Shown: positions 35,164 to 45,959 of the stretch, piece after piece
Layout of the letters: every line of letters starts with the position of its first letter
Numbering within the stretch: position 1 is the first letter of the stretch
Assembly: GCA_019455285.1 (NCBI GenBank)
Contig: JACFMS010000001.1
Span: forward strand, 62,001 to 126,000
DNA: 64,000 bases
Direction of reading: 5' to 3'
Origin: Sphingomonadales bacterium
GTDB lineage: Bacteria > Pseudomonadota > Alphaproteobacteria > Sphingomonadales > Govanellaceae
Notes under the pieces: generated by a model
The model's input: the letters and a program-made list of their open reading frames with translations, nothing else
What the model was told of the DNA's origin: nothing
The model's database searches: none
Position numbers and translations under genes: made by a program

Positions 35164-37059
35164 TCATCGTCCGGCCGTGGCGGCGGCGCGGGCGCGACCC
35201 CGGCCGCGGCCGCGGCGCTCCGGCAGACGGGATTCGCTGGCTTTATCGTCAAACAGCGCCGCCAGCTGGTCGGTGATGGCGCCGCCCAGCTGCTCGGCGT
35301 CGACGATGGTCACCGCCCGGCGGTAATAGCGCGTCACGTCGTGGCCGATGCCGATGGCGATGAGCTCCACCGGCGAGCGGGCCTCGATCCAGCCGATCAC
35401 TTCCCGCAGGTGGCGCTCCAGGTAATTGCCGGCGTTGGCCGACAGCGTCGAGTCGTCCACCGGCGCGCCATCGGAAATGACCATCAGGATGCGCCGGTCT
35501 TCGGCCCGGCCGAGGAGGCGGTTATGGGCCCAAAGCAGCGCCTCGCCATCGATGTTTTCCTTCAGAAGGCCCTCGCGCAGCATCAGTCCCAAATTATTGT
35601 GCGCCCGCCGCCATGGCGTATCGGCGGTCTTATAGACGATGTGGCGCAGGTCATTGAGGCGGCCGGGGTTGACCGGCTTGCCCGCCTCGATCCACTTCTC
35701 GCGGGATTGGCCGCCCTTCCAGGCGCGGGTGGTGAAGCCCAAAATTTCGCATTTGACGCCGCAGCGCTCCAGGGTGCGGGCGAGGATGTCGGCGCACACC
35801 GCGGCGATGGAAATGGGCCGACCGCGCATGGAGCCCGAATTGTCGATCAGCAACGTCACCACGGTATCGCGGAAGCGGGTTTCGCTTTCGACCTTGAAGG
35901 ATAACGGATGCATGGGGTCGATGATGATGCGGCTAAGCCGCGCGGTGTCGAGAATGCCCTCTTCCTGGTCGAAGTGCCAGGAGCGGGTCTGCTTGGCCAT
36001 CAGCATGCGCTGCAGTCGGTTGGCGAGCTTGCCCACCGCGCCTTGCAGCGGCGCCAGCTGCTGATCGAGGCTGCGCCGCAGGCGACCGAGCTCCTCGGCG
36101 TCACACAGATTTTCAGCTTCCACCACTTCGTCGAAGGCAGTGGTGAAGGCCTTATAAGCGTCGGGCAGGCGCTCGCCGGGCTCGATATTGGGCCGCCAGG
36201 GCGTGGCGCCTTCCGCTTCATCCTCGCTGGCCTCCGACATCTCCATGTCCTCGGCCATGATGTCCACCGCCTCCTGGGCGGCGTCCGCCGCTTGGTCGCT
36301 GTCCGCCATTTCCGCCGACATCGAGGTGGCGCCCTGTTGCGAGGCGTCCGAATCCCCCTCTTTTTCCTCGCTCGATTGCTCCTGGGATTGGCCCTCGCCC
36401 TGCTCCTCGGGCCCGATCTCCGCTTCCAGATCGCCGGCGAGGTCGAGATCGGCGATCACCGTGCGGGCGGTGCGGGCGAATTTCTCCTGGTCGCCCATGG
36501 CGTCAGTGATGGCTTTCAGGTCGGCCCCGGCGCGGCTTTCGATCCACGGCCGGATGGCGCCAACCACGGCGCGGGCGGCGTCGGGAATGGCCTTGCCGGT
36601 CAGCCGCTCGCGCACCAGCAGATTGAGCACGAAAGGCAGATCGGCGCGCGCCGGATCGGTGCTCACCGCCGGCTTATACGTGGTCAGACGCTGCGCCAGC
36701 GCGGCATCGAGATTATGACTGCAGCCGACCATTTCGCGGCTGCCCAGGCCTTCGATGCGGGCCTGCTCCATGGCGTCATAAACGGCGGCGGCGAGTTCGT
36801 TTATTGGCCGATAGTCGGCGTGCACCTGGTCGCTGTGATAGCGCCGGCGCAGCGCGAAGGCATCGGCCGCGCCGCGGATTTCCGCCGCCTCTTGTGCGCT
36901 AAATTCCCGCGACGGCAGCGGCAGGCGCGCCACCGGCGCGGCCGGATCGGTCCGCTCGGCGCCGAATTGCACCTCGATCTCGCGATTCTTGGCGATGGCG
37001 CGCAGCGCCGAGGTGACGGCGCTTTTAAACGGCTCGGTGGGGTTGCGGGATTTTGACAA
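35164..37059 (-). CDS. cobT: aerobic cobaltochelatase subunit CobT
   Basis: A 631-residue protein with an acidic, Glu/Ser-rich linker (about 220-290) and a C-terminal von Willebrand A domain carrying the MIDAS motif DNSGSM. A late segment, [23 protein letters not shown], follows. With CobS and CobN it inserts cobalt into hydrogenobyrinate diamide in aerobic B12 synthesis. CobS is 19 bp upstream; CobN is not in the window. The start appears to be TTG (37059), since [15 protein letters not shown] matches the usual N-terminus and no ATG is closer. The final residues are Arg/Ala/Gly-rich. Confidence 0.95.
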   Translation of the reverse strand: MSKSRNPTEPFKSAVTSALRAIAKNREIEVQFGAERTDPAAPVARLPLPSREFSAQEAAEIRGAADAFALRRRYHSDQVHADYRPINELAAAVYDAMEQARIEGLGSREMVGCSHNLDAALAQRLTTYKPAVSTDPARADLPFVLNLLVRERLTGKAIPDAARAVVGAIRPWIESRAGADLKAITDAMGDQEKFARTARTVIADLDLAGDLEAEIGPEEQGEGQSQEQSSEEKEGDSDASQQGATSMSAEMADSDQAADAAQEAVDIMAEDMEMSEASEDEAEGATPWRPNIEPGERLPDAYKAFTTAFDEVVEAENLCDAEELGRLRRSLDQQLAPLQGAVGKLANRLQRMLMAKQTRSWHFDQEEGILDTARLSRIIIDPMHPLSFKVESETRFRDTVVTLLIDNSGSMRGRPISIAAVCADILARTLERCGVKCEILGFTTRAWKGGQSREKWIEAGKPVNPGRLNDLRHIVYKTADTPWRRAHNNLGLMLREGLLKENIDGEALLWAHNRLLGRAEDRRILMVISDGAPVDDSTLSANAGNYLERHLREVIGWIEARSPVELIAIGIGHDVTRYYRRAVTIVDAEQLGGAITDQLAALFDDKASESRLPERRGRGRGRARAAATAGR

Positions 37060-37078
37060 GGGGCACCACTTCTGGCCG

Positions 37079-38083
37079 CTATTCGGCGGCTAGCACCGGC
37101 TTCTTGACCGTCGATTCCGGCAAGTCCTCGCCAAAGCAGCGCTGATAATATTCAGCGACCAGCGGCCGCTCCAGCTCATCGCACTTGTTGAGGAACGAGA
37201 CGCGGAAGGCGAAGCCCAGGTCGCCGCCGAAAATCTCAGCGTTCTGCGCCCAGGTGATCACCGTGCGCGGCGACATCACGGTGGAGAGGTCGCCGTTGAT
37301 GAAGGCGCTGCGGGTCAGATCGGCGAGGCGCACCATGTTGCGGATGCGCTCACGGCCCTCGGCCGTGTCATAGGCTGGCATCTTGGCCAGCACGATCTTT
37401 TCTTCCTGGGCGTGCGGCAGATAGTTCAAGGTGGTGACGATGTTCCAGCGGTCCATCTGGCCCTGGTTGATCTGCTGCGTGCCGTGATATAGCCCGCTGG
37501 TGTCGCCCAAGCCGATGGTGTTGGCGGTGGCGAACAGACGGAAGGACGGATTGGGCCGGATCACCCGGTTCTGGTCGAGGAGGGTCAGCTTGCCCTCCAC
37601 CTCCAGCACCCGCTGGATGACGAACATCACGTCCGGCCGCCCGGCGTCGTATTCGTCGAACACCAGCGCCACCGGATGCTGCAACGCCCACGGCAACAGT
37701 CCTTCGCGAAATTCGGTGATCTGCTGGCCGTCCTTCAACACGATGGCGTCCTTGCCAACCAGGTCAATGCGGCTGATGTGGCTGTCCAGGTTGACGCGGA
37801 TGCACGGCCAGTTGAGGCGCGCCGCCACCTGCTCGATATGGGTCGATTTGCCGGTGCCGTGATAGCCTTGGATCATCACCCGCCGGTTGTAGGCAAAGCC
37901 GGCCAGGATGGCCAGCGTGGTGTCATGGTCAAAGACATAGGCGTCGTCGATGGCCGGCACGTGCTCGGTGGGCTCGGCAAAGCCCTTGACCATCATGTCG
38001 ACGTCAATGCCAAACGCCTGGCGGACGGATATCTCGCGGTCGGGCAGCCCGGTGGGGGTAACGGAATTTTTCTGGTCGGTCAT
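37079..38083 (-). CDS. cobS: aerobic cobaltochelatase AAA+ subunit CobS
   Basis: A 334-residue MoxR-type AAA+ ATPase. Walker A is GYHGTGKS (73-80), Walker B is [10 protein letters not shown], and sensor-like [12 protein letters not shown] follows. It powers cobalt insertion as a ring with CobT. It is cotranscribed with cobT. In many alphaproteobacteria a J-domain protein gene lies next to cobS; here bolA is the divergent neighbour and no J-domain gene is present. Confidence 0.96.
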   Translation of the reverse strand: MTDQKNSVTPTGLPDREISVRQAFGIDVDMMVKGFAEPTEHVPAIDDAYVFDHDTTLAILAGFAYNRRVMIQGYHGTGKSTHIEQVAARLNWPCIRVNLDSHISRIDLVGKDAIVLKDGQQITEFREGLLPWALQHPVALVFDEYDAGRPDVMFVIQRVLEVEGKLTLLDQNRVIRPNPSFRLFATANTIGLGDTSGLYHGTQQINQGQMDRWNIVTTLNYLPHAQEEKIVLAKMPAYDTAEGRERIRNMVRLADLTRSAFINGDLSTVMSPRTVITWAQNAEIFGGDLGFAFRVSFLNKCDELERPLVAEYYQRCFGEDLPESTVKKPVLAAE

Positions 38084-38225
38084 GATCTGTTATTCTTAGC
38101 ATTACAAGGTTACAACTGCCTTGAGGGATATCCCCTAAAAGCCATCTCTCGTCGTCGGGTCCCCCTTAATGTCGGGCTTATGGCTCCCTACATCAAGCCC
38201 CAAGATCAGGAAGTAGGGGTAAGCC

Positions 38226-38246
38226 CTCGCGCGCCTGGCGCGAGGC
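38226..38246. other. GC-rich stem-loop in the cobS-bolA divergent spacer
   Basis: CCTCGCGC (38226-38233) and GCGCGAGG (38239-38246) pair around five bases. CACTATAGTG (38249-38258), a perfect 10-bp palindrome containing TATAGT, adjoins it 40 bases before bolA. The two may mark an operator/-10 region for bolA. Confidence 0.35.
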
Positions 38247-38294
38247 GCACTATAGTGGATTTTGAGCAGCCGGGAATAGAGGACAAGACGTAAA

Positions 38295-38570
38295 ATGACC
38301 ATCGCCCACCAGATTGAGCAAAAACTCCAGGCCGGCCTTCATCCGGCCAAGATCGAGATCATCAACGAGTCTTATAAGCACCGCGGGCATGCTGGCGATA
38401 ACGGCAGCGGCGAGAGCCATTTTCGCGTCCATGTGGTGGCATCGGCTTTTGTTGGCCGCTCCCGGGTCGAGCGCCAGCGGGCGGTCTATGCGCTGTTGCA
38501 GGACGAGCTTCAAGGCCCAGTGCACGCCCTGGCGCTCGTCACCCAAACCCCTGAAGAAGCAGGATTATAA
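38295..38570 (+). CDS. bolA: BolA family protein
   Basis: A 91-residue BolA: IEQKLQAGLHPAKIEIINESYKHRGHAGDNGSGESHFRVHVVASAFVGRSRVERQRAVYALLQDEL. It has the His and the RVxRHRxVY-like helix (here RVERQRAVY) of the family. Partners are usually monothiol glutaredoxins in iron-sulfur cluster traffic. Its stop overlaps the end of the convergent transporter gene by 6 bp. Confidence 0.94.
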   Translation: MTIAHQIEQKLQAGLHPAKIEIINESYKHRGHAGDNGSGESHFRVHVVASAFVGRSRVERQRAVYALLQDELQGPVHALALVTQTPEEAGL

Positions 38571-39440
38571 CAGGAACATCAGCACCACGGGGATGGTGAC
38601 GAAGGTTAAGAGGGTGGAGAGCAACACCAGGCTGGCCACGAACGACGGCATGTTGTTAAAGCGCGCCGCCAGGAGGTAATTGAGGACCGCGATCGGCATC
38701 GCGCCTTGGATGATCACCACCCCTCGCGCCGCGCCCTCCAGCCCCAAGAGCCCGGTAATCGCCACCGCCAGCCCCAGCCCGAGGGCGAAGCGGTAGACCA
38801 CGAACCCCGCCGATTCCCGGACGTGGCCGATGTGAAGCTGGGCCAGGGAGGCCCCGAGCGAGAGGAGCATCAACGGGATCATCATGCCGCCGATGAGCTT
38901 GGTGGTGTTCAAAAGCCAGAGCGGCGGCGTGGTTCCCGTGCCTAAGAAGGCCAGCGCTGCGCCAATGAAATAGACCATGGGCATGCGCATCAGGAGCGCC
39001 GGCCGCCACTCGCCCGAGGCGATGATGAGGCCGATGGTGAGCTGGGTGACGCTGCCCACGGCGTAAAAAGCCAGGGCCAACGTTAGCCCCGGCTCGCCAT
39101 AGGCAAAGAGGCAGATGGGCAGCCCGAGATTGCCCCAGTTCGGGAACGACAGCGGGTGAAGCCAGCGTTGCAGCGGCTTGCCCAGGGATTTCAGCACCAC
39201 GGCGTTGACGGCGACGAACAGCACCAGCATCCCGGCGGCAATGACGGCCAGAGTGGCGAAGTCACGGGTGCTGGCGCTCATGGTGGTCAGGCCATGAAAG
39301 ACCAGCGCCGGCGAGCCGATGTTGATGACGATGCGGGAAATGAAGGCGGGGTCGATGTCGAGCTTGAATTTGGCCCAGGCATAGCCCAGCCCGACGGTGA
39401 TGAACACCGGGGCCAGCACATTGAAAAGGGCGATCAGCAT
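38565..39440 (-). CDS. AEC family auxin-efflux-type transporter
   Basis: A 291-residue inner-membrane protein with about ten hydrophobic segments. It opens MLIALFNVLAPVFITVGLGYAWAKFKLD, with FPNWGNLGLPICLFAYGEPGL and GGMMIPLMLLSLGASLAQL typical of AEC permeases (malonate, malate or auxin exporters). The ATG at 39440 is taken as start; a TTG at 39476 is possible. The ligand is unknown. It follows the LysR regulator gene in the same direction after 156 bp. Confidence 0.88.
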   Translation of the reverse strand: MLIALFNVLAPVFITVGLGYAWAKFKLDIDPAFISRIVINIGSPALVFHGLTTMSASTRDFATLAVIAAGMLVLFVAVNAVVLKSLGKPLQRWLHPLSFPNWGNLGLPICLFAYGEPGLTLALAFYAVGSVTQLTIGLIIASGEWRPALLMRMPMVYFIGAALAFLGTGTTPPLWLLNTTKLIGGMMIPLMLLSLGASLAQLHIGHVRESAGFVVYRFALGLGLAVAITGLLGLEGAARGVVIIQGAMPIAVLNYLLAARFNNMPSFVASLVLLSTLLTFVTIPVVLMFLL

Positions 39441-39596
39441 GGGGTTAGTGATACGGGGGCTTGCGGTGGGCCGCAATGGGGTTGGCGGCTTTTTACCGTT
39501 CTCTCTTCCACCGGCTGAGGACGAAGGGAAATTTCAAGACGATCGTTGTAAGCCCGTCATCGTCACCACTGGCGTAAGGGTTATTAAATTAATCAA

Positions 39597-40502
39597 CTAA
39601 TTAAGCGGTGCGTCACGCCAAGGCTCGCGGCGGGCGAAGGCCGCGAAACGGTCGAGCAGCGGCTTTTTTTCCTCCTCGTCAATGAGATCGCTCAACAACA
39701 GCCCCACCCGGCGGCGGTAGTCGTAGCCGGTGAGTTTGACCTTGACTACGCCCGGATGTTCGTAAGACTGCGGCAAGGTGGTAAAGCCCAGCCCCGCCGC
39801 CACCATGGCCAGCGCCCGCTCGTCCTGAGGCGTGCGGTAAACCAGGCGCGGGCGGACGTTCTGGTCGGTGAAATAGCGGCTGGTTTCCGACAGGATTTCG
39901 CAGCGGGTGCGGACGATGGTGGGCTCATCCGCCAGTTCCCGGCCAGCGACCTCGGTGCGGCTGGCCAGGGGGTGGGAGGCGCTTACGGCCAAAACATAGC
40001 CCTCCTCGAACAGGACCACGGGCGGCTTAGGTCGGTCTCTCCCTTCTGCCACCGGGCCGCGTAGCAGGCTTAAGGCCACGTCCATGCCGCCGCTCTCCAG
40101 GCGATTCAACAGCTCCTGCTCGGTGCCCTCGAAAAGCTCGATCACCACGTCGGGCTCGGCCCGGCGAAAGCCGCCCAATAGCCGCTCCAGAAGCGCGCAA
40201 GGGATGGTCATAAGAACGCCGAGCCGCAGCACTTTGGGCGCTTTCGTTTCGTGCACCTCGCGCTCGGCGAGGTTACACTGGTGCAGGATGGCTTTGGCCC
40301 GTTCCACGAACCGCGCCCCGGCCTCGGTCAGATAGACGCGGCGGTTGGAGCGGTTAAAGAGGCGCACGCCTAGGGCGGCCTCCAGCTTCTGGATGCCGGC
40401 CGACAGCGTCGGCTGGGTGACGAAGGCACGCTCGGCGGCCTTGGTAAAGCTGCCGGTTTCCACCACACTCAGGAAATAGCGCAGTTGATAGAGCTCAAAC
40501 AT
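39597..40502 (-). CDS. LysR family regulator divergent from the leucine degradation operon
   Basis: A 301-residue LysR protein from the ATG at 40502 (MFELYQLRYFLSVVETGSFTKAAERAFVTQPTLSAGIQKLEAALGVRLF), which gives the exact family N-terminus; further upstream codons are spurious. The substrate-binding domain spans about 90-290. It is transcribed away from mccB with 104 bp between start codons, the typical setting for a local activator. Control of the isovalerate/leucine operon by a pathway acyl-CoA is inferred. Confidence 0.92.
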   Translation of the reverse strand: MFELYQLRYFLSVVETGSFTKAAERAFVTQPTLSAGIQKLEAALGVRLFNRSNRRVYLTEAGARFVERAKAILHQCNLAEREVHETKAPKVLRLGVLMTIPCALLERLLGGFRRAEPDVVIELFEGTEQELLNRLESGGMDVALSLLRGPVAEGRDRPKPPVVLFEEGYVLAVSASHPLASRTEVAGRELADEPTIVRTRCEILSETSRYFTDQNVRPRLVYRTPQDERALAMVAAGLGFTTLPQSYEHPGVVKVKLTGYDYRRRVGLLLSDLIDEEEKKPLLDRFAAFARREPWRDAPLN

Positions 40503-40515
40503 AGAAATTTTCGAT

Positions 40516-40552
40516 CCAAAAGATATAAACAAAAAATTTTGTCTATTTTTGG
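40516..40552. promoter_or_regulatory. AT-rich dyad between lysR and mccB, candidate LysR operator
   Basis: ACAAAA-AA-TTTTGT (40529-40542) is a near-perfect dyad. It is enclosed by CCAAAA (40516-40521) and TTTTGG (40547-40552). This is the only AT-rich stretch in the divergent spacer and has the size expected of a LysR recognition site. Confidence 0.45.
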
Positions 40553-40606
40553 GTTCGACGTATGGTTCTGTCAAGATCGGACGACTAGTCGGAAAACGAG
40601 GTTTCT

Positions 40607-42214
40607 ATGTCGGTGATTCAAAGCCTGATCGACCCCAAAAGCGATGCTTTCGCCGCCAACGCCGCCCAGATGCGCGCCCTGGTGGACGATCTTCATGCCA
40701 AGGTGGCGTCGGTCAAGGACGGCGGCGGCGCGACGGCGCGCGCGCGCCATGTCGAGCGCGGCAAGATGCCGCCCCGGGAACGGGTGAAGGCGCTGCTCGA
40801 TCCCGGCACGCCGTTTCTCGAACTGTCGCAACTGGCCGCCTACGAGGTCTATGACGACGCCGTGCCTGCGGCCGGCATCATCACCGGCATCGGCCGGGTG
40901 GAGGGCATCGAGTGCATGGTGGTGTGCAACGACGCCACGGTCAAAGGCGGCTCCTATTTCCCGCTCACCGTCAAGAAGCATGTGCGGGCCCAGGAAATCG
41001 CCCGGGAAAACCGCCTGCCGTGCATCTACCTTGTCGATTCCGGCGGCGCCAACCTGCCCAACCAAGATGAGGTGTTTCCCGACAAGGAGCACTTCGGCCG
41101 CATCTTTTATAACCAGGCCACCATGTCGGCTATGGGCATTCCCCAGATCGCGGTGGTGATGGGCTCCTGCACCGCGGGCGGCGCTTACGTGCCGGCGATG
41201 GCGGACGAGTGCATCATCGTCAAGGAGCAGGGCACGATTTTCTTGGGCGGTCCGCCGCTGGTGAAAGCCGCCACCGGCGAGGAAGTCTCGGCCGAGGATT
41301 TGGGCGGCGCTGACGTGCACGCGAAAATTTCCGGCGTTGCCGATCATTACGCCTTGAATGACGCCCACGCGTTGACCCTGGCGCGGCGCATCGTCGCCAC
41401 GCTAAATCGCCGCAAGGCGGTATCGGTGCAGTGTCGCGAGCCGCGCCCGCCGCTTTATGACCCGGCCGAGATTCACGGCGTCATCCCCAAGGACACGCGG
41501 CATCCCTATGACGTGCGCGAGGTGATCGCCCGCGTGGTGGACGGCAGCGAGTTCGACGAGTTCAAAAAACTTTACGGCACCACCCTGGTCACCGGCTTTG
41601 CCCATATCCATGGCTACCCCGTTGGCATCGTCGCCAACAACGGCGTGCTGTTTTCCGAATCGGCCATGAAGGGCGCGCACTTTGTCGAGCTGTGCGCGCA
41701 GCGCGGCGTGCCGCTCATATTCTTGCAAAACGTCACCGGCTTCATGGTCGGGCGCAAGTACGAAGCCGGCGGCATCGCCAAGGACGGCGCTAAGATGGTG
41801 ATGGCGGTGGCCAACGCCAAAGTGCCGAAATTTACCATCATCACCGGCGGCTCGTTCGGGGCTGGTAACTACGGCATGTGCGGCCGCGCCTATAGCCCAC
41901 GTTTCTTATGGATGTGGCCCAACGCACGCATCTCGGTGATGGGTGGCGAACAGGCGGCAAGCGTGCTCGCCACCGTGAAAAAGGATGCGCTCGCCCGCGC
42001 CGGCAAGGCGTGGAGCGCGGAGGAAGAGGAAAAATTCAAGGCCCCGATCCGCTCCCAGTATGAAACCCAGGGCCATCCCTATTACGCCAGCGCTCGGCTG
42101 TGGGACGATGGCATCATTGATCCCGCCGAGACGCGGCGCGTGCTGGCGCTGGCGCTATCGGCGTCGCTCAATGCGCCGATACCCGACACATCTTACGGCG
42201 TCTTCCGGATGTGA
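40607..42214 (+). CDS. mccB: methylcrotonyl-CoA carboxylase beta (carboxyltransferase) subunit
   Basis: A 535-residue carboxyltransferase. [54 protein letters not shown] and [34 protein letters not shown] are diagnostic of the methylcrotonyl-CoA rather than propionyl-CoA carboxylase. The oxyanion segments [14 protein letters not shown] and [16 protein letters not shown] are present. It carboxylates 3-methylcrotonyl-CoA using biotin charged by mccA. First gene of the leucine operon. Confidence 0.97.
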   Translation: MSVIQSLIDPKSDAFAANAAQMRALVDDLHAKVASVKDGGGATARARHVERGKMPPRERVKALLDPGTPFLELSQLAAYEVYDDAVPAAGIITGIGRVEGIECMVVCNDATVKGGSYFPLTVKKHVRAQEIARENRLPCIYLVDSGGANLPNQDEVFPDKEHFGRIFYNQATMSAMGIPQIAVVMGSCTAGGAYVPAMADECIIVKEQGTIFLGGPPLVKAATGEEVSAEDLGGADVHAKISGVADHYALNDAHALTLARRIVATLNRRKAVSVQCREPRPPLYDPAEIHGVIPKDTRHPYDVREVIARVVDGSEFDEFKKLYGTTLVTGFAHIHGYPVGIVANNGVLFSESAMKGAHFVELCAQRGVPLIFLQNVTGFMVGRKYEAGGIAKDGAKMVMAVANAKVPKFTIITGGSFGAGNYGMCGRAYSPRFLWMWPNARISVMGGEQAASVLATVKKDALARAGKAWSAEEEEKFKAPIRSQYETQGHPYYASARLWDDGIIDPAETRRVLALALSASLNAPIPDTSYGVFRM

Positions 42215-42222
42215 GGCGCGCC

Positions 42223-43008
42223 ATGAGCAAACCCGTCCTTCTCAACATCGATGAGCGCGGCGTGGCGACGGTGACCTTAAACCGCGCCGACAAGCACAAC
42301 GCCTTTAACGAAGAGGTGATCGCCGCACTGACTGAGACCTTCGCCATTGTCGAGGCTGATCCACGTACCCGGGTGATGGTGCTGACCGGCGACGGCGCCA
42401 GCTTTTCCGCCGGCGCGGACTTGAACTGGATGCGCAAGTTCATCGACTACACGGTGGAGGAGAACATGGCGGACGCGCGCAAGCTCGCCGTCATGCTGGA
42501 AACCTTGAACTCCTTGAAGCTGCCGACCATTGCCTGCGTCAACGGTCCCGCTTATGGCGGCGGCGTCGGCCTGGTCGCCTGCTGCGATATCGCCATTGCC
42601 GTATCAAATGCCGCCTTCGCGCTGACCGAGGTAAAGCTCGGTCTCATTCCGGCGACCATTTCGCCTTATGTGGTGGCGGCCATCGGGCCGCACGCGGCGC
42701 GGCGCTATTTCCTGACCGCGGAGCGCATCGATGCGCCCACCGCCAAGGATATCGGTCTGCTGCATGAGGTAGTCGACGATCAGGCGGCGTTGGCGGCGCT
42801 TTGCAACAAGCTCATCGCGACAATTCTCGCCAACGGCCCGGAGGCGGTGGCGGCATCCAAGGCGTTGATCTTTGCCGTCACCGGCGTTGCAGTCGATGAC
42901 GCGCTGCAAGCCGATACCGCGCGCCGCATCGCCGAGCGCCGGGTATCGCGGGAAGGCCAGGAAGGTCTGGCCGCGTTCTTCGCCAAACGCAAACCTGATT
43001 GGGCATGA
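42223..43008 (+). CDS. enoyl-CoA hydratase/isomerase, probable methylglutaconyl-CoA hydratase
   Basis: A 261-residue crotonase-fold protein from the ATG at 42223 with GAGG 7 bases upstream; it starts 8 bp after the mccB stop. The oxyanion hole regions DGASFSAGADLNWM and NGPAYGGGVGLVACCDIAIA are intact, and VKLGLIPATISPYV is typical of methylglutaconyl-CoA hydratases (LiuC/AtuE). It converts 3-methylglutaconyl-CoA to HMG-CoA, the step between the carboxylase and the lyase encoded beside it. Confidence 0.93.
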   Translation: MSKPVLLNIDERGVATVTLNRADKHNAFNEEVIAALTETFAIVEADPRTRVMVLTGDGASFSAGADLNWMRKFIDYTVEENMADARKLAVMLETLNSLKLPTIACVNGPAYGGGVGLVACCDIAIAVSNAAFALTEVKLGLIPATISPYVVAAIGPHAARRYFLTAERIDAPTAKDIGLLHEVVDDQAALAALCNKLIATILANGPEAVAASKALIFAVTGVAVDDALQADTARRIAERRVSREGQEGLAAFFAKRKPDWA

Positions 43009-43023
43009 GAGGAAAGACGCGCC

Positions 43024-45039
43024 ATGTTTGAATCCATTCTCATCGCCAATCGCGGTGAAATCGCTTGCCGGGTGATCAAGACGGCGCGCGCCATGGGCAT
43101 TCGCACCGTGGCGGTCTATTCCGAAGCCGACGCTAAGGCGCGCCATGTGCGCTTGGCGGACGAAGCGCACCTCATTGGTCCGCCCGCCGCGCGGGACAGT
43201 TATCTGGTGGCGGAAAAAATCATCGCCGCCGCCCAAAAAAGCGGCGCGCAAGCCATTCATCCCGGTTATGGTTTCCTGTCGGAAAATGCCGCTTTTGCTG
43301 ACGCCTGCGCAAAGGCGGGCGTGGTGTTCGTCGGTCCGCCGGCGGACGCGATCCGCGCCATGGGGCTGAAAGACGCCGCCAAGGCGCTGATGGAAAAAGC
43401 CGGCGTGCCGGTGGTGCCGGGCTATCACGGACCGGATCAATCCGACAAGACATTGACCGGCGCCGCCAAAAAAATCGGCTTTCCGCTGCTCATTAAGGCG
43501 GTGGCCGGCGGCGGCGGCAAGGGCATGCGGCGGGTCGACAGCATGCAAGATTTCGCCGCCGCGCTGGAGGGCGCGAGGCGCGAGGCGGTGTCCGCCTTCG
43601 GCAATGACGCGGTGCTCATCGAGAAATACGTCACCAAGCCGCGCCACGTGGAAATCCAGGTGTTCGCCGACGGCCATGGCAATGCCGTCTATTTATTCGA
43701 GCGCGACTGCTCGCTGCAACGTCGGCACCAGAAAGTCATCGAGGAAGCGCCGGCGCCGGGCATGCCGGAAGAGATGCGGCGCGCCATGGGCGAGGCGGCG
43801 GTCACGGCGGCGCTGGCAATCGGCTATCAGGGCGCGGGCACGGTGGAATTCATCGTCGACGGCAGCCGCGGTTTACGGCCCGACGGCTTTTATTTCATGG
43901 AAATGAACACCCGCCTGCAAGTCGAGCATCCGGTGACCGAGAAGATTACCGGCCAGGATCTGGTGGAATGGCAACTGCGCGTCGCCGCCGGCGAGCACTT
44001 GCCGCTGACCCAGGATCAATTGCGCATAAAAGGCCATGCGGTGGAGGCGCGGCTTTACGCCGAAGATCCGGCGCGGGGCTTCCTGCCGGCCACCGGCAAG
44101 CTGCTGCGTTTGAAGCTGCCGCAGGGTGACGCGCATGTGCGAGTCGACGCCGGCGTCGAGGAAGGCGATCAGGTCTCCGTCCATTACGATCCGATGATCG
44201 CCAAGGTGATTGCTTGGGGCGAGACCCGAGAAGCGGCGCTCAGGCGCTTGAAGGGCGCGCTCCAAGGCTCGGTGGTGGCGGGGCTTACCACCAATCTGCC
44301 GTTCCTGGCGCGGATCATGGGTCATGCGGCGTTTCGCGCCGGCGATGTGGATACCGGATTCATCGACCGCCATTTAAGCGATCTCATTCCTGCGGACGGC
44401 AAGGCTGACGATCGCACGCTGGCGTTGGCGGCGCTCGATCACTTGCTGGCGCTTGATGAAAACTACCGCGCCCAAGCGGCCGCGACATCCGATCGCTGGA
44501 GCCCTTGGGCATCCGCCGGCGGCTGGCGGATGAACGGCGAAACCAGTCTGGTGTTGCGCTTTGATGACAATGGCGAGATTCGCGATGTCGGCGTGGCGTT
44601 CACGGCCAGCGGCTATGTGCTGGGATTGGCCGATGGCGAAATCGCCGCCCGCGCCGTGCGGCGCGCTGATGGCGCCCTCGTCGCCGATCTGGCAGGCGAC
44701 AAGATCAGCGCCGAAGTGGTGCGCGCCGGCAACGACATTTACGTCACCGTCGGCGGCGTGACGCGCAAATTAAAATTCTACGATCCCGGCGTGGCGGCGG
44801 ACTTATCATCAGACGCGGGCGGCGGCATCGTTTCGCCGATGCCGGGCAAGGTGATGCGCGTCATGGCGAAGGCCGGCGACAAGGTCAAGCGCGGCGCGCC
44901 GCTTCTCATCCTGGAAGCGATGAAGATGGAGCATACCTTGATCGCGCCCGCCGACGGCGTGGTGAAAAAATTGTCTGCCGTGGAAGGCGAACAGGTCAGC
45001 GAAGGCGCGGTGCTGGCGGTGGTCGAGGCGGAGGACTGA
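43024..45039 (+). CDS. mccA: methylcrotonyl-CoA carboxylase alpha (biotin-containing) subunit
   Basis: A 671-residue protein. The biotin carboxylase part (1-450) has the ATP-grasp loop KAVAGGGGKGMR and MNTRLQVEHPVTE. A linker follows, then a biotinyl domain with the attachment Lys634 in EAMKMEH. It charges biotin with bicarbonate and ATP for mccB. An AGGAAAG ribosome site precedes the ATG. The HMG-CoA lyase gene starts 1 bp after its stop codon. Confidence 0.97.
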   Translation: MFESILIANRGEIACRVIKTARAMGIRTVAVYSEADAKARHVRLADEAHLIGPPAARDSYLVAEKIIAAAQKSGAQAIHPGYGFLSENAAFADACAKAGVVFVGPPADAIRAMGLKDAAKALMEKAGVPVVPGYHGPDQSDKTLTGAAKKIGFPLLIKAVAGGGGKGMRRVDSMQDFAAALEGARREAVSAFGNDAVLIEKYVTKPRHVEIQVFADGHGNAVYLFERDCSLQRRHQKVIEEAPAPGMPEEMRRAMGEAAVTAALAIGYQGAGTVEFIVDGSRGLRPDGFYFMEMNTRLQVEHPVTEKITGQDLVEWQLRVAAGEHLPLTQDQLRIKGHAVEARLYAEDPARGFLPATGKLLRLKLPQGDAHVRVDAGVEEGDQVSVHYDPMIAKVIAWGETREAALRRLKGALQGSVVAGLTTNLPFLARIMGHAAFRAGDVDTGFIDRHLSDLIPADGKADDRTLALAALDHLLALDENYRAQAAATSDRWSPWASAGGWRMNGETSLVLRFDDNGEIRDVGVAFTASGYVLGLADGEIAARAVRRADGALVADLAGDKISAEVVRAGNDIYVTVGGVTRKLKFYDPGVAADLSSDAGGGIVSPMPGKVMRVMAKAGDKVKRGAPLLILEAMKMEHTLIAPADGVVKKLSAVEGEQVSEGAVLAVVEAED

Positions 45040-45040
45040 G

Positions 45041-45958
45041 ATGACCTTGCCCGCTTCGGTCACCCTATACGAAGTCGGTCCGCGCGATGGGTTGCAGAAC
45101 GAGTTGGCGACGGTGGCGACCGAGGTCAAAGTCGCGCTGATTGAGAAACTCGCAGCGGCGGGGTTGCCGTTCGTCGAGGCGACCAGTTTCGTCTCCGCCA
45201 AATGGGTGCCGCAGATGGGCGACAATGCCGAGGTGATGGCGCGCCTCAATCGCCGCGCCGGCGTGCATTATCCGGTGCTGACGCCGAACTTGAAGGGCGC
45301 GGAAGCCGCGTTGCAGGCCAATGCCGATACCTGGGCGATCTTCGCCGCCGCCTCGGAAGCGTTCTCGCAAAAGAACATCAACTGCTCCATTGCCGAGAGC
45401 ATCGCGCGCTTCAAGCCGGTCATCGACTTGGCTCAGGCCCACCATATTCCCGTGCGCGGTTATGTATCGTGCGTCGTCGGCTGCCCGTATGAAGGAGAGA
45501 TCGCGCCGCGAAAAGTCGCGCACGTGACGCAGGCGCTCCTGGAGCTTGGCGTCTACGAGGTGAGCCTCGGCGATACTGTCGGCGTCGGCGCGCCCAACAA
45601 GATCGCCGCCATGCTGGACGCGGTGTTGAAGATCGCGCGCGCCGATCAGTTGGCGATCCACTGCCATGACACCTACGGCCAGGCGCTGGTGAATATTCAC
45701 GAAGCGCTGCGGCACGGCGTCGCGGTGGTGGACGCTTCGGTCGCCGGCTTGGGCGGCTGCCCTTATGCAGCGGGCGCTGCGGGCAATGTCGCCACCGAGG
45801 ACGTACTTTATATGCTCAATGGTCTGGGCATTCATACCGGCGTTGATCTGCCGGCGGTGGTCAAGGCCGCTTGGTATATCGCCGATACTCTCAAACGCCC
45901 GCCGGCGTCGAAAGTGGCGCGGGCAATGAAAGATAAAGTGATCAATCAGGAGACATAA
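45041..45958 (+). CDS. mvaB: hydroxymethylglutaryl-CoA lyase
   Basis: A 305-residue DRE-TIM metallolyase. [13 protein letters not shown] carries the catalytic Arg/Asp pair, [15 protein letters not shown] follows, and the C-terminal motif [22 protein letters not shown] includes the active-site Cys. It splits HMG-CoA to acetyl-CoA and acetoacetate. It is packed between mccA and the dehydrogenase with 1 bp spacers, so all are one transcript. Confidence 0.97.
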   Translation: MTLPASVTLYEVGPRDGLQNELATVATEVKVALIEKLAAAGLPFVEATSFVSAKWVPQMGDNAEVMARLNRRAGVHYPVLTPNLKGAEAALQANADTWAIFAAASEAFSQKNINCSIAESIARFKPVIDLAQAHHIPVRGYVSCVVGCPYEGEIAPRKVAHVTQALLELGVYEVSLGDTVGVGAPNKIAAMLDAVLKIARADQLAIHCHDTYGQALVNIHEALRHGVAVVDASVAGLGGCPYAAGAAGNVATEDVLYMLNGLGIHTGVDLPAVVKAAWYIADTLKRPPASKVARAMKDKVINQET

Positions 45959-45959
45959 G

